Source: RAM1 sp041905405
Lineage (GTDB): Bacteria > Pseudomonadota > Gammaproteobacteria > Burkholderiales > Burkholderiaceae_C
Reading direction: 5' to 3'
DNA length: 64,000 nt
Assembly (NCBI GenBank): GCA_041905405.1
Contig: JAYRLC010000010.1
Span: forward strand, 43,642-107,641
Positions 1 to 8,890 of this stretch are shown piece by piece (the first letter of the stretch is position 1; each line of letters starts with the position of its first letter). Made by a program: the position numbers and the translations under genes. A model generated the notes under the pieces. That model saw nothing but the letters and a program-made list of their open reading frames with translations. It did no database searches and was not told the origin of the DNA.

Positions 1-461
1 CACAGCGCCAGGATCACGCCGCCGTGGCGATGGTCCGGGTGCACGCAGCTGCGGCCCAGCTCGACCATGCGCTCGCGCAGCGTGCGCAGCCGTGTCAGGT
101 CGAACTCGGTGTCGCTGTAGGTACCGCCGACGCGGCGGGCCTGCGCGGGCGTGAGCACGCGGTAGGTGCCCACCACCTGCTGCGTGTCCACATCACGCAC
201 CAGCAGGTGTTCGCAGTAGTCGTCGAACAGGTCCACGTCGTGGCCTGCGATCGAGGTATTCAGCCGCGCGCCCATCTCACGCGCGAACACGTCATACCTC
301 AGGCGTTGGGCCTGGCGGACTTCGTCCTGGTGGCTGGCCCACGAAACCGAAATGCTGCCGCGCCCAGCCTGAGCGATGACCTGATGATCGTTTCGATGAA
401 GTGACCCCCGTGGCAAAGACACCGGCGACAGCGGCATGGTGGGGCTGGGCAGTTCGTTCAT
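1..461 (-). CDS. GNAT/OlsB-like N-acyltransferase, N-terminal part (runs off window)
   Basis: The first 153 codons are present and the rest lies before base 1. After a variable N-terminus of about 45 residues comes LRYDVFAREMGARL, then a D-V-D-L-F-D-D-Y-C-E-H-L stretch, a VVGTYRVLTP strand and the segment ELGRSCVHPDHR. These are typical of the acyl-ACP-dependent GNAT branch that includes OlsB (ornithine lipid synthesis) and acyl-homoserine-lactone-synthase-like folds. I infer transfer of an acyl chain from acyl-ACP to an amino group, most likely in aminolipid synthesis, but the substrate cannot be read from this fragment. The ATG at 461-459 is chosen because AAGGAGAG lies just upstream. It is divergent from the arsenic operon with 139 bp between. 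Confidence 0.7.
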   Translation of the reverse strand, partial: MNELPSPTMPLSPVSLPRGSLHRNDHQVIAQAGRGSISVSWASHQDEVRQAQRLRYDVFAREMGARLNTSIAGHDVDLFDDYCEHLLVRDVDTQQVVGTYRVLTPAQARRVGGTYSDTEFDLTRLRTLRERMVELGRSCVHPDHRHGGVILAL

Positions 462-565
462 GAGCGCTCTCCTTGTGTGCTTTGGCTCGGGGATGCGCGC
501 AGTGTGTGATTGCACGGTGACGGCACCGTGGCAAATGGGTGGCAGCTCTGTGACAGCACCCACTC

Positions 566-594
566 TTGCTTCATTTCAATAATTCAAATATTAT
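566..594 (+). promoter_or_regulatory. arsR promoter (-35 TTGCTT, -10 TATTAT)
   Basis: TTGCTT at 566-571 and TATTAT at 589-594 are separated by exactly 17 bases. The expected transcription start is base 600-601, the A of the arsR ATG, so the mRNA would be leaderless or nearly so. No Shine-Dalgarno sequence precedes the ATG, which fits. Prediction only; transcript 5' ends are not visible in sequence. Confidence 0.6.
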
Positions 595-600
595 TGAAAT
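573..600. promoter_or_regulatory. ArsR operator: perfect 10-bp inverted repeat
   Basis: ATTTCAATAA (573-582) and TTATTGAAAT (591-600) form a perfect 10-bp inverted repeat with an 8-bp spacer. It overlaps the predicted -10 box and ends one base before the arsR start codon. AT-rich dyads of this kind over the promoter are the normal ArsR/SmtB operator, so binding should block RNA polymerase and be relieved by As(III). Confidence 0.75.
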
Positions 601-939
601 ATGGAATCCGATGCTGATGAAAGCACCACCGTTCGCGCGCTGGCGGCCCTGGCGCAACCCCAGCGTCTGCGGGCCTTTCGCGCACTGGTGGTCGCCGGCC
701 CCCAGGGGCTGACCCCCGGCGCCATGGCGCAGCAGATGGCGCTTTCGCCCAGCGCGCTGTCCTTTCACCTCAAGGAGCTTGCGCATGCGGGCCTGATCCA
801 CAGCGAGCCACGCGGACGCCACCTGATCTACCGCGCGGACTTCAGCCGCATGAACGCCCTGCTGGCCTACCTGACCGAGCACTGCTGCCAGGGTGCGGCG
901 TGCGAGGCATCCACCCCCACCCCCTGTACCACCTGCTGA
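601..939 (+). CDS. arsR: ArsR-family metalloregulatory repressor
   Basis: A 112-residue winged-helix repressor. The ALAQPQRLRAFRAL helix is followed by the recognition region LSPSALSFHLKELAHAGLI and a wing around RGRHLIYRADF, the classic ArsR/SmtB layout. The helix-3 ELCVCDL-type metal site is absent. Instead the C-terminus is cysteine-rich: C95, C96, C101, C109, C112. The C95-C96-C101 spacing resembles the C-terminal As(III) site of Acidithiobacillus ferrooxidans ArsR (C95, C96, C102). It should repress the operon through the dyad at 573-600 and release on As(III) or Sb(III). The ATG at 601 has no ribosome binding site and sits on the predicted transcription start. First gene of arsR-arsI-arsC-aquaporin. 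Confidence 0.9.
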   Translation: MESDADESTTVRALAALAQPQRLRAFRALVVAGPQGLTPGAMAQQMALSPSALSFHLKELAHAGLIHSEPRGRHLIYRADFSRMNALLAYLTEHCCQGAACEASTPTPCTTC

Positions 940-950
940 GGAGCTGACCC

Positions 951-1415
951 ATGAAGCGTTTTCACGTCCACGTGCATGTTGACGACCTGCCCAGAAATGT
1001 TGCCTTTTATTCGGCCATGTTCAACCAGCCGCCGGCCCGCACGGAAGCCGACTACGCCAAGTGGATGCTGGACGATCCGCCGGTGAATTTCGCCATTTCG
1101 ACGCGGGGGGATGGCCCCGGCGTGGGCCACCTTGGCATCCAGGTCGAATCGGCCGACGAGCTGGCGGCCCTGAAGGACAACGCCCGCCGCGCCGACATGG
1201 CGCTGCTGGACGAAGGCGAAACCACCTGCTGCTACGCGCGCAGTGACAAATACTGGGTGACCGATCCGCAGGGCATTGCCTGGGAACAGTTCCACACGCT
1301 GGACAGCATTCCGGTGTTCAGCCAGGCACAAGCCCGCGGCGCCACGCCGGCCGCACCGTCGCCGCCCTCTCCCGCCGCCAGCGCATGCTGCGCCGGGCGC
1401 AGCAACTGTTGCTGA
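951..1415 (+). CDS. arsI: ArsI/CadI-family metalloenzyme, probable organoarsenical C-As lyase
   Basis: A 154-residue vicinal-oxygen-chelate (glyoxalase-fold) protein. Metal ligands likely include an N-terminal His (H5 or H7), H60 (in GVGHLGIQ) and E112 (in GIAWEQFH). The vicinal cysteine pair C93-C94 in ETTCCYARSDK matches the As(III)-binding CC pair of ArsI, the Fe(II) dioxygenase that cleaves methyl or aryl groups from trivalent organoarsenicals to give arsenite. CadI proteins share this motif, so the ars operon context decides the call. The last 40 residues are a low-complexity Ala/Pro linker ending in two more CC pairs (SACCAGRSNCC), an extension that could bind metal. A GGAGCTG ribosome site lies 11 bp after the arsR stop. 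Confidence 0.75.
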   Translation: MKRFHVHVHVDDLPRNVAFYSAMFNQPPARTEADYAKWMLDDPPVNFAISTRGDGPGVGHLGIQVESADELAALKDNARRADMALLDEGETTCCYARSDKYWVTDPQGIAWEQFHTLDSIPVFSQAQARGATPAAPSPPSPAASACCAGRSNCC

Positions 1416-1428
1416 AGAGGATGCGCCC

Positions 1429-1929
1429 ATGACTCAGACTCCCCTGAACGTGTTGTTTCTGTGCACCCACAATTCGGCCCGCAGTATCCTGGCAGAAGCC
1501 ACGTTGAACCACATTGGTGGCGGGCGCTTCCGCGCCTTCTCGGCCGGCAGCAGCCCGCGCGACAACCAGCAGCCCCATCCCCTGGGCCTGCAGGTGCTGC
1601 AATCGGCAGGCATCGCCACCGCCGGCCTGCGCAGCAAGAGCTGGGATGAGTTCGCAGCGCCGGATGCGCCGCACATGGACCTCGTGATCACCGTCTGCGA
1701 CAACGCGGCGGGTGAAACCTGCCCCTACTGGCCGGGCCAGCCGGCCACGGCCCACTGGGGGTATGCCGACCCTTCGGCCGTGCCGGGTAGCGACGCGCAG
1801 AAGCTGGAGGCCTTTCGCCAGACGCTGCATGCCATCCGGCGCCGGCTGGAACTGCTGGTGAACCTGCCGGCCGGCAGCGTGGACCGGCTCATGCTGCAGA
1901 CCCGCGCCCGCGAATTGGCCGGCGCATGA
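1429..1929 (+). CDS. arsC: arsenate reductase, LMW-phosphatase (thioredoxin-coupled) type
   Basis: A 166-residue cytosolic protein with the phosphatase-like P-loop CTHNSARS (C12 to R18) that binds arsenate. It carries two further cysteines, C90 (TVCDNAAG) and C98 (ETCPYWPG), spaced like the resolving pair of Staphylococcus aureus ArsC (C82, C89). It should reduce As(V) to As(III) with electrons relayed C12-C90-C98 to thioredoxin. The DPSAV segment near residue 124 resembles the DP loop of LMW phosphatases. The ATG at 1429 follows GAAGAGG; upstream in-frame starts fall inside arsI and are rejected. It overlaps the aquaporin gene by ATGA, suggesting translational coupling. Confidence 0.88.
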   Translation: MTQTPLNVLFLCTHNSARSILAEATLNHIGGGRFRAFSAGSSPRDNQQPHPLGLQVLQSAGIATAGLRSKSWDEFAAPDAPHMDLVITVCDNAAGETCPYWPGQPATAHWGYADPSAVPGSDAQKLEAFRQTLHAIRRRLELLVNLPAGSVDRLMLQTRARELAGA

Positions 1930-2588
1930 CATCGGCCCGTCACTACGCGGCCGAAGCGCTGGGTACCGCGGCCCTGCTGTGCGCCGTAGTGGGCTCGGGC
2001 ATCATGGCCGAGCGCCTGTCGGGCGGCAACACGGCGGTGGCGTTGCTGGCCAATACGCTGGCCACCGTCTTCGCGCTGTACGTGCTGATCGAGACGCTGG
2101 GGCCTGTCAGCGGCGCGCACTTCAACCCATTGGTGACGCTGGCCGCAGCGTGGCAGGGGGCTCTGCCGGCACGCCAGGTTCTGCCGTTCATCGCCAGCCA
2201 ACTGGCGGGAGCGGTTGCCGGCACCTGGCTGGCGCATGCCATGTTCGGGCTGCCGCTGCTGCAACTCAGCAGCCGGGTGCGCAGCGGCCCAAGCCAATGG
2301 CTGGCCGAAGGCGTCGCCACAGCGGGACTGCTGTTCGTGATCGCCCGCGCGCCAGCGGGCAAAGCACCGGCGCTGGTGGCCTGCTGGATCGGTGCGGCCT
2401 ACTGGTTCACGGCCAGCACCAGCTTTGCCAACCCTGCGGCGGTGCTGGGCCGCATGCTCAGCGACAGCTTTGCGGGCATCGCGCCGGCCAGCGCGCCGGG
2501 CTTCGTCCTTGCGCAATGCGCGGGCGCCGTGGCAGGCGTCGGCCTGGCTGCGCTATTGACGCCCCGCCCAGCCCGGCCCGGCGCCTGA
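1926..2588 (+). CDS. aqpS: aquaporin/MIP-family channel, probable arsenite channel (AqpS-like)
   Basis: A 220-residue membrane protein with about six hydrophobic helices and two aquaporin half-loops. The first is HFNPLVTL (NPL instead of NPA) and the second is FANPAAVLGR (canonical NPA). In arsenic operons such channels (AqpS of Sinorhizobium meliloti) let arsenite made by ArsC leave down its gradient, replacing an ArsB or Acr3 pump. No pump gene is present here, which supports that role. The start overlaps the arsC stop (ATGA). The last 36 bases overlap the convergent hydrolase gene. Water or glycerol transport cannot be excluded from sequence. Confidence 0.8.
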   Translation: MTSARHYAAEALGTAALLCAVVGSGIMAERLSGGNTAVALLANTLATVFALYVLIETLGPVSGAHFNPLVTLAAAWQGALPARQVLPFIASQLAGAVAGTWLAHAMFGLPLLQLSSRVRSGPSQWLAEGVATAGLLFVIARAPAGKAPALVACWIGAAYWFTASTSFANPAAVLGRMLSDSFAGIAPASAPGFVLAQCAGAVAGVGLAALLTPRPARPGA

Positions 2589-3356
2589 AACCCGCGCCTG
2601 CCACCAGGCCGTGATCTGCCCTGACACCCAGTCCGGCGCGTCCAGCGGTAGGTCGTGACCAGCCTGCGCGTGCATTGCGAGCGGCCAGCTCCAGGCCTGC
2701 GCCAGCCGCCGCGAGCATTGCGGCGACACCAACCTGTCGCCGTCCGAGGCCAGCACCAGTCCGGGTACGGCCGGCGGGTTGCGTGGCGCACGGAAGCGTG
2801 CCGCGGCCACGATCTGGCGCAACGCGTTCGCACGCGACACGGGGTGCTGCGCGCCGATCGCGGCCCACACCGCAGGCAATCCGCCATGCCGCTCAGCATG
2901 GGCGCTGGTCATGTCCAGCACGGCCTGCTCACGCTCCAGTGGCGTCGCACCCGCCAACGCCATGCGGGCCAGGGTCGCGTAGTGACGCGGTTGCAGCCGG
3001 TGCCAGGGTGGGCTGAAGCCGCCGGCGCTGGTGTTGATGAGCACGCAGCCAGCCAACTCACGCGGCGCCGTGGCCGCCCACTGAATGGCCACCATGGCGC
3101 CCAGCGACATCGCGACCGGCACCACAGGACCATCGACGCCGCGCCGCTGCAGTTCGGCGCGCACGGCCGCCGCCATGACACCCACCTGCAGCGGGCTGCG
3201 CTGCCCATGGTGCATGCCGTTGCCCGGCAGATCCACGCAGAGGACGCGGTGCGCACTGCCCGTGGCCTCCTGCAAGGCAAGCGCCAGCGCGTCCGCAAAC
3301 CCGCCCCAATGCGCGGCCTCGCGCGTGAGGCCGCGCAGCAGCACCCACGACGTCAT
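2553..3356 (-). CDS. alpha/beta-fold hydrolase
   Basis: A 267-residue hydrolase. It has an N-terminal WVLLRGLTREAAHWG strand and oxyanion region, a CVDLPGNGMHHG turn, the nucleophile elbow VAMSLGAMVA, a late acid near VLASDGDRLVSP, and a terminal histidine in QAGHDLPLD. The substrate is unknown. The ATG at 3356 overlaps the stop of the upstream peptidase gene (ATGA), so the two genes are coupled and probably work on related substrates. Its 3' end overlaps the convergent aquaporin gene by 36 bp. Longer in-frame starts would run deep into the peptidase gene and are rejected. Confidence 0.8.
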   Translation of the reverse strand: MTSWVLLRGLTREAAHWGGFADALALALQEATGSAHRVLCVDLPGNGMHHGQRSPLQVGVMAAAVRAELQRRGVDGPVVPVAMSLGAMVAIQWAATAPRELAGCVLINTSAGGFSPPWHRLQPRHYATLARMALAGATPLEREQAVLDMTSAHAERHGGLPAVWAAIGAQHPVSRANALRQIVAAARFRAPRNPPAVPGLVLASDGDRLVSPQCSRRLAQAWSWPLAMHAQAGHDLPLDAPDWVSGQITAWWQARVSGAGPGWAGRQ

Positions 3357-4390
3357 GTGCGCCCCCCGTACCAGCGGGCCAGGCCCTGCGCGTGGTGCGA
3401 GGCCGGGTCGCCCGGCAGCCATCGCGCGCTGGCCGCCGCGGCACGCACGGCAAAGTCCAGCAATGGCAAATGGCGGCGCAGCACGCGCTGCTGGCGGTGT
3501 GCGATCAGCGGGTTAAAGATGCCCCGCCGCGAAAAGAGTTGCCGCGGATTTTTCTTGACCCAGATCCACGAGCCCATCTCCAGCGTCAGCGGCAGGAACA
3601 CCGATCCTTCGTGGGCGCATGCCTGCAGGTACAGGTGATCCCACAGGTCGCCATGGGCCAGGTACTGGTGGCTCTGCGGCTCGAAGACATACGGGTGGTG
3701 CGGGTTGCTGTCCTGGAAGATTTCATGCAGCGCATGCAGTTGCGCCAGGTGGCCGATGGGCCCGCGCCGGTGCGCGAACGGGAACCAGATGCGGTCCAGC
3801 ATGCCGAAGCCCGAGTGGAAATCCATCGCCAGGCTGAAGGGCCGGCCATGCAGCTCATCCTGCACCAGCGCGCACAATGCCGCGCTTTCTGGCTCAAGCG
3901 GCGCGTCGGGCCGGCCCCGGTACCACGGCAGGCCGGCGCTCAGGCGCTGTCCGCCGATCAGGAATGGGACGGGCTCGTGCGCATCCACGGGGGCGTTGCG
4001 CATCAGGTCCACCCCCTGCGGGTTGGCCCGGGTATGGCGCGCCATGCCGCCCGGGTTGACGACCGGCATGAACACCAGGCGCACGTGCTCCAGCAGCGCA
4101 TGCAGCGTCGTGTCCCAGCGCAGCCGCGTCGCCAGCGACGCAAGGTACGCGATGATCACCTGCGCCCCGATGCGCTCCAGCCCGTGCACGCCGCCGAAGA
4201 ATCCCACCGCGGGCACCTGCCGGGACGGGTTGCCCAGCGTGATGGCCAGCACCGGCCAGACCTGCCCGCCGGGGCCGGCCGCCGACGGCCAGCTGCGCGC
4301 CTGCGCGTGGCGGCCAGCCAGGTCAATGATGCGCTGCAGCGCCTGGAGTTCGGGCAAGCCGGGGAATGGCGCGGAGGATCGGACGGGCAT
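3353..4390 (-). CDS. M14-family zinc carboxypeptidase-like protein
   Basis: A 345-residue protein. The H-x-x-E zinc motif lies in GGVHGLERIGAQ, the third ligand is probably the histidine in MDFHSGFG, and a catalytic-type glutamate is in LTLEMGSW near the C-terminus. The VNPGGMARHTRANPQGVDLMRN stretch (quoted in part) is typical of the M14/DUF2817 group. No signal peptide is evident, so it is probably cytosolic. It may trim a C-terminal residue or deacylate an amino acid derivative; the substrate is not readable. First gene of a two-gene unit with the coupled hydrolase. The upstream region 4391-4466 contains a perfect dyad (4426-4445). Confidence 0.75.
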   Translation of the reverse strand: MPVRSSAPFPGLPELQALQRIIDLAGRHAQARSWPSAAGPGGQVWPVLAITLGNPSRQVPAVGFFGGVHGLERIGAQVIIAYLASLATRLRWDTTLHALLEHVRLVFMPVVNPGGMARHTRANPQGVDLMRNAPVDAHEPVPFLIGGQRLSAGLPWYRGRPDAPLEPESAALCALVQDELHGRPFSLAMDFHSGFGMLDRIWFPFAHRRGPIGHLAQLHALHEIFQDSNPHHPYVFEPQSHQYLAHGDLWDHLYLQACAHEGSVFLPLTLEMGSWIWVKKNPRQLFSRRGIFNPLIAHRQQRVLRRHLPLLDFAVRAAAASARWLPGDPASHHAQGLARWYGGRT

Positions 4391-4425
4391 CAGGCCAACA
4401 CCCTAAGGCCCGTGTGTGCAGTTTT

Positions 4426-4445
4426 CGTGACACGCCGCTGTCACG
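4426..4445. promoter_or_regulatory. perfect inverted repeat CGTGACA-N6-TGTCACG
   Basis: CGTGACA at 4426-4432 and TGTCACG at 4439-4445 are perfect inverted arms separated by CGCCGC. It lies 36 bp upstream of the peptidase start and 21 bp upstream of a small plus-strand ORF. This looks like a dimeric regulator site. It has no T-run, so a terminator is unlikely. The half-site resembles CTGTCA-type Pho half-sites, but the inverted arrangement is not a Pho box. Confidence 0.45.
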
Positions 4446-4466
4446 CAGCAACGCTACCGTGGGCAA

Positions 4467-4592
4467 ATGACTTCGCTCCAACATGCCGTGCTGCAGCTGG
4501 CAGCCATCACCCTGGCCTGCCTGCGGGGTGCGCACGAGTTTGTGTGCCTGCAGGGCTGGCGCCTGCACGACAGGCTGCGCAAACCCGGATAA
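4467..4592 (+). CDS. possible small protein, 41 aa
   Basis: An ATG-initiated frame of 41 codons ending in TAA, eight bases before the glmM stop on the other strand. The product has a hydrophobic start (LQLAAITLACL), a central HEFVCLQGW segment and a basic tail (RLRKPG). No convincing ribosome site precedes it. I do not recognise a family. It is listed because it fills an otherwise empty gap and follows a dyad. It may equally be chance. Confidence 0.25.
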   Translation: MTSLQHAVLQLAAITLACLRGAHEFVCLQGWRLHDRLRKPG

Positions 4593-4600
4593 CAGCCTCG

Positions 4601-5935
4601 TCAGCCGGCGCGCACGGCGTCGGCCAGCCGCTGCGCACTGGCCTGCGCCTGTGCGGCGTCGCGCGCTTCGACCATCACGCGCAGCAGCGGTTCGGTGCCG
4701 CTTGCACGGATCAGCACGCGGCCCGCGGCACCCAGTTCGGCTTCGACCGCCCGGGTTTCGCTCGCCAGCAGCGCGTTGGACTTCCAGTCCTGATCGGGGC
4801 GCAGGCGAACGTTGATGAGCGTCTGGGGAAACAGCGTCACATCCGCCAGCAGTTCCGCCAGGCTGCGGCCGCTGCGAACGCAGGCCTGCAGCACCTGCAG
4901 CGCGCTGATCAGGCCGTCGCCGGTCGTGTGCTTGTCCAGCGCCAGCAGGTGGCCCGAGCCCTCGCCGCCCAGCAGCCACCTGTTCTTTTCGAGCTCTTCC
5001 AGCACATAGCGGTCGCCGACCTTGGCGCGCACGAACTGCACGCCGCGCGACTTGAGCGCGACCTCCACCGCCATGTTGGTCATCAGCGTGCCCACGGCGC
5101 CGGGCACCGGCTCGCCACGCGCCAGGCGCTCGGCCACCATGAGGTACAGCACTTCGTCGCCGTTGAACAGGCGGCCGGCCGCATCCACCATCTGCAGCCG
5201 GTCGGCATCGCCGTCCAGCGCAACGCCGAAATCGGCATGGTTGGCCTTGACGGCGCGTACCAGCGCCTCGGGGTGCGTGGCCCCCACCTCGTGGTTGATG
5301 TTCAGGCCGTCAGGCGCGACGCCAATGGACAGCACTTCGGCGCCCAGCTCATGAAACACCTTGGGCGCGATGTGGTACGCCGCGCCGTGCGCCGCGTCCA
5401 CCACGATCTTCAGGCCACGCAGCGACAGGTCGTTGGCAAAGGTGCTCTTGCAGAACTCGATGTAGCGGCCCGCCGCGTCGTCCAGGCGGCGCGCCTTGCC
5501 CAGCGTGGCCGAATCGGCCCACACGGGCGGTTCATGGAGCGCGTCCTCGACTTCCTGTTCCCAGGCGTCGGTGAGCTTGGTGCCCTGGGCGCTGAAGAAC
5601 TTGATGCCGTTGTCGGGAAACGCGTTGTGGCTCGCGCTGATCACCACGCCCAGGCTCGCGCGCTGCGCGCGCGTAAGGTAGGCCACCCCCGGCGTGGGCA
5701 AGGGGCCCAGCAGCACCACGTCCACCCCGGCCGAGTTGAAACCAGACTCCAGCGCTGATTCCAGCATGTAACCCGAGATGCGGGTGTCCTTGCCGATCAG
5801 CACCGTGGGGCGGTCCTCGGTGCGCTTGAGCACGCGGCCCACCGCGTGGGCCAGCCGCAGGACAAAGTCGGGCGTGATGGGCGCCTGGCCCACAGTGCCG
5901 CGAATGCCGTCGGTGCCGAAGTATTTCCTGCTCAT
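4601..5935 (-). CDS. glmM: phosphoglucosamine mutase GlmM
   Basis: A 444-residue cytosolic alpha-D-phosphohexomutase converting glucosamine-6-phosphate to glucosamine-1-phosphate for UDP-GlcNAc, and so for peptidoglycan and lipid A. Visible are the N-terminal KYFGTDGIRG, the phosphoserine loop ISASHN near residue 101, the metal loop DGDADR, the sugar-binding GEGSGH and the C-terminal phosphate loop RASGTEPLLRVM. Length matches the family. The ATG overlaps the folP stop (ATGA), a conserved folP-glmM arrangement also seen in enterobacteria. Confidence 0.97.
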   Translation of the reverse strand: MSRKYFGTDGIRGTVGQAPITPDFVLRLAHAVGRVLKRTEDRPTVLIGKDTRISGYMLESALESGFNSAGVDVVLLGPLPTPGVAYLTRAQRASLGVVISASHNAFPDNGIKFFSAQGTKLTDAWEQEVEDALHEPPVWADSATLGKARRLDDAAGRYIEFCKSTFANDLSLRGLKIVVDAAHGAAYHIAPKVFHELGAEVLSIGVAPDGLNINHEVGATHPEALVRAVKANHADFGVALDGDADRLQMVDAAGRLFNGDEVLYLMVAERLARGEPVPGAVGTLMTNMAVEVALKSRGVQFVRAKVGDRYVLEELEKNRWLLGGEGSGHLLALDKHTTGDGLISALQVLQACVRSGRSLAELLADVTLFPQTLINVRLRPDQDWKSNALLASETRAVEAELGAAGRVLIRASGTEPLLRVMVEARDAAQAQASAQRLADAVRAG

Positions 5936-6816
5936 CGTGTCGTCTCCTGCGCGTCGGCCTGTAGGGGCATTGCTCCTGAAATTGTAGCGGCGAGCACCTT
6001 CAGTGCCCCCACGGTTTCACGCACGTCGTGCACGCGCACGATGGCGGCGCCGCGCTGCACCGCCAGCACGGCGGCAGCAACACTGGCGGCCACCCGGTCA
6101 TTCACAGGCAGCCCCGTCACCACGCCCAGGGACGACTTGCGCGACCAGCCGGCCAGCACGGGGTAGCCGTCCTGCAGCAGTTCGGCCTGGCGTCCCAGCA
6201 ATGCAAAGTTCTGCTCCACCGTCTTGCCGAAGCCGATGCCCGGATCCCACACGATCCGCGCCGCATCAACGCCGAGCGCCGCCAGCGCCTGCGACTGGGC
6301 CTGCAGAAAGGTCCGTACCTGCGGCACGGCGTCGCCCGCCATGGGCGAGCGCTGCATGGTCTGCGGCTCGCCGTGCATGTGCATCAGGCACACGCCGCAG
6401 CGCGCATGGGCGGCGACCGCCTCGCGCGCGCCCGCCTGGCGCAGGGCCCAGATGTCGTTGATGATGTCCGCGCCCAGGTCCAGCGCCCGGCCCATGACTT
6501 CTGGCTTGTAGGTATCCACAGAAACCGGCACGCCCAGGTGCACGGCTTCGCGCAGCACAGGCAGCACGCGGGCCAGTTCCTCGTCCAGCGGCACGGGCGC
6601 CGTGCCGGGGCGGCTGGACTCCCCGCCGATATCCAGAATGTCCGCGCCCTGCGCGACCAGGGCTTCGCAATGCGCAATGGCGCTGCCGGGCCCGGTATGC
6701 AGGCCACCGTCGGAAAACGAGTCGGGCGTGACGTTGACGATGCCCATGACACGCGGGCGGGACAGGTCGATCTGAAAGCGAGAGGTTTGCCAGAGCATGC
6801 GCGGATTGTGCTGCAT
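5932..6816 (-). CDS. folP: dihydropteroate synthase FolP
   Basis: A 294-residue enzyme joining p-aminobenzoate to 6-hydroxymethyl-dihydropterin-PP in folate synthesis; it is the sulfonamide target. The signature segments are GIVNVTPDSFSDGG, DIGGESSRPG, ADIINDIWALR and the late GWSRKSSLG (KxxxG phosphate and pterin loop). The start is uncertain: ATG at 6816 or ATG at 6798 (LWQTS), neither with a clear ribosome site. Coupled to glmM by ATGA, and separated from ftsH by a strong terminator, so it probably has its own weak promoter or depends on readthrough. Confidence 0.95.
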   Translation of the reverse strand: MQHNPRMLWQTSRFQIDLSRPRVMGIVNVTPDSFSDGGLHTGPGSAIAHCEALVAQGADILDIGGESSRPGTAPVPLDEELARVLPVLREAVHLGVPVSVDTYKPEVMGRALDLGADIINDIWALRQAGAREAVAAHARCGVCLMHMHGEPQTMQRSPMAGDAVPQVRTFLQAQSQALAALGVDAARIVWDPGIGFGKTVEQNFALLGRQAELLQDGYPVLAGWSRKSSLGVVTGLPVNDRVAASVAAAVLAVQRGAAIVRVHDVRETVGALKVLAATISGAMPLQADAQETTR

Positions 6817-6826
6817 CGCGGCAATG

Positions 6827-6854
6827 AAAAAAGGGACCGCTAAGGTCCCTTTTC
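6827..6854 (-). terminator. rho-independent terminator after ftsH
   Basis: On the minus strand GGGACC, loop TTAGC, GGTCCC is followed by six T residues. It lies between the ftsH stop (6873) and the folP start (6816). Flanking A/T bases extend the stem. Confidence 0.85.
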
Positions 6855-6872
6855 ATCCGTGGCCAAACAGCC

Positions 6873-8786
<1,914 letters not shown>

Positions 8787-8890
8787 CTGAGGCTCCGGAA
8801 GGAAGACTTGCTTTACTTGCGCCTCATTTTAGGACTTTCAAGCAATGAAACGATGCAATTTCGCTACGGTAGCCATAGGACTAACGAGGC

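Noticed and set aside
951..1415. Cadmium-specific CadI rather than ArsI
   Set aside because: The motif is shared, but arsR, arsC and an arsenite-type channel flank it, so the arsenic role is the better reading.
3392..5758. Long plus-strand open frame of 788 codons
   Set aside because: It lies opposite the peptidase and glmM genes, is Gln/His/Arg-rich and has no domain. It is the usual high-G+C shadow frame. The same applies to long antisense frames at 7050-9020, 12535-14352, 20975-23209, 41886-43802, 46154-49345 and 61116-63662.
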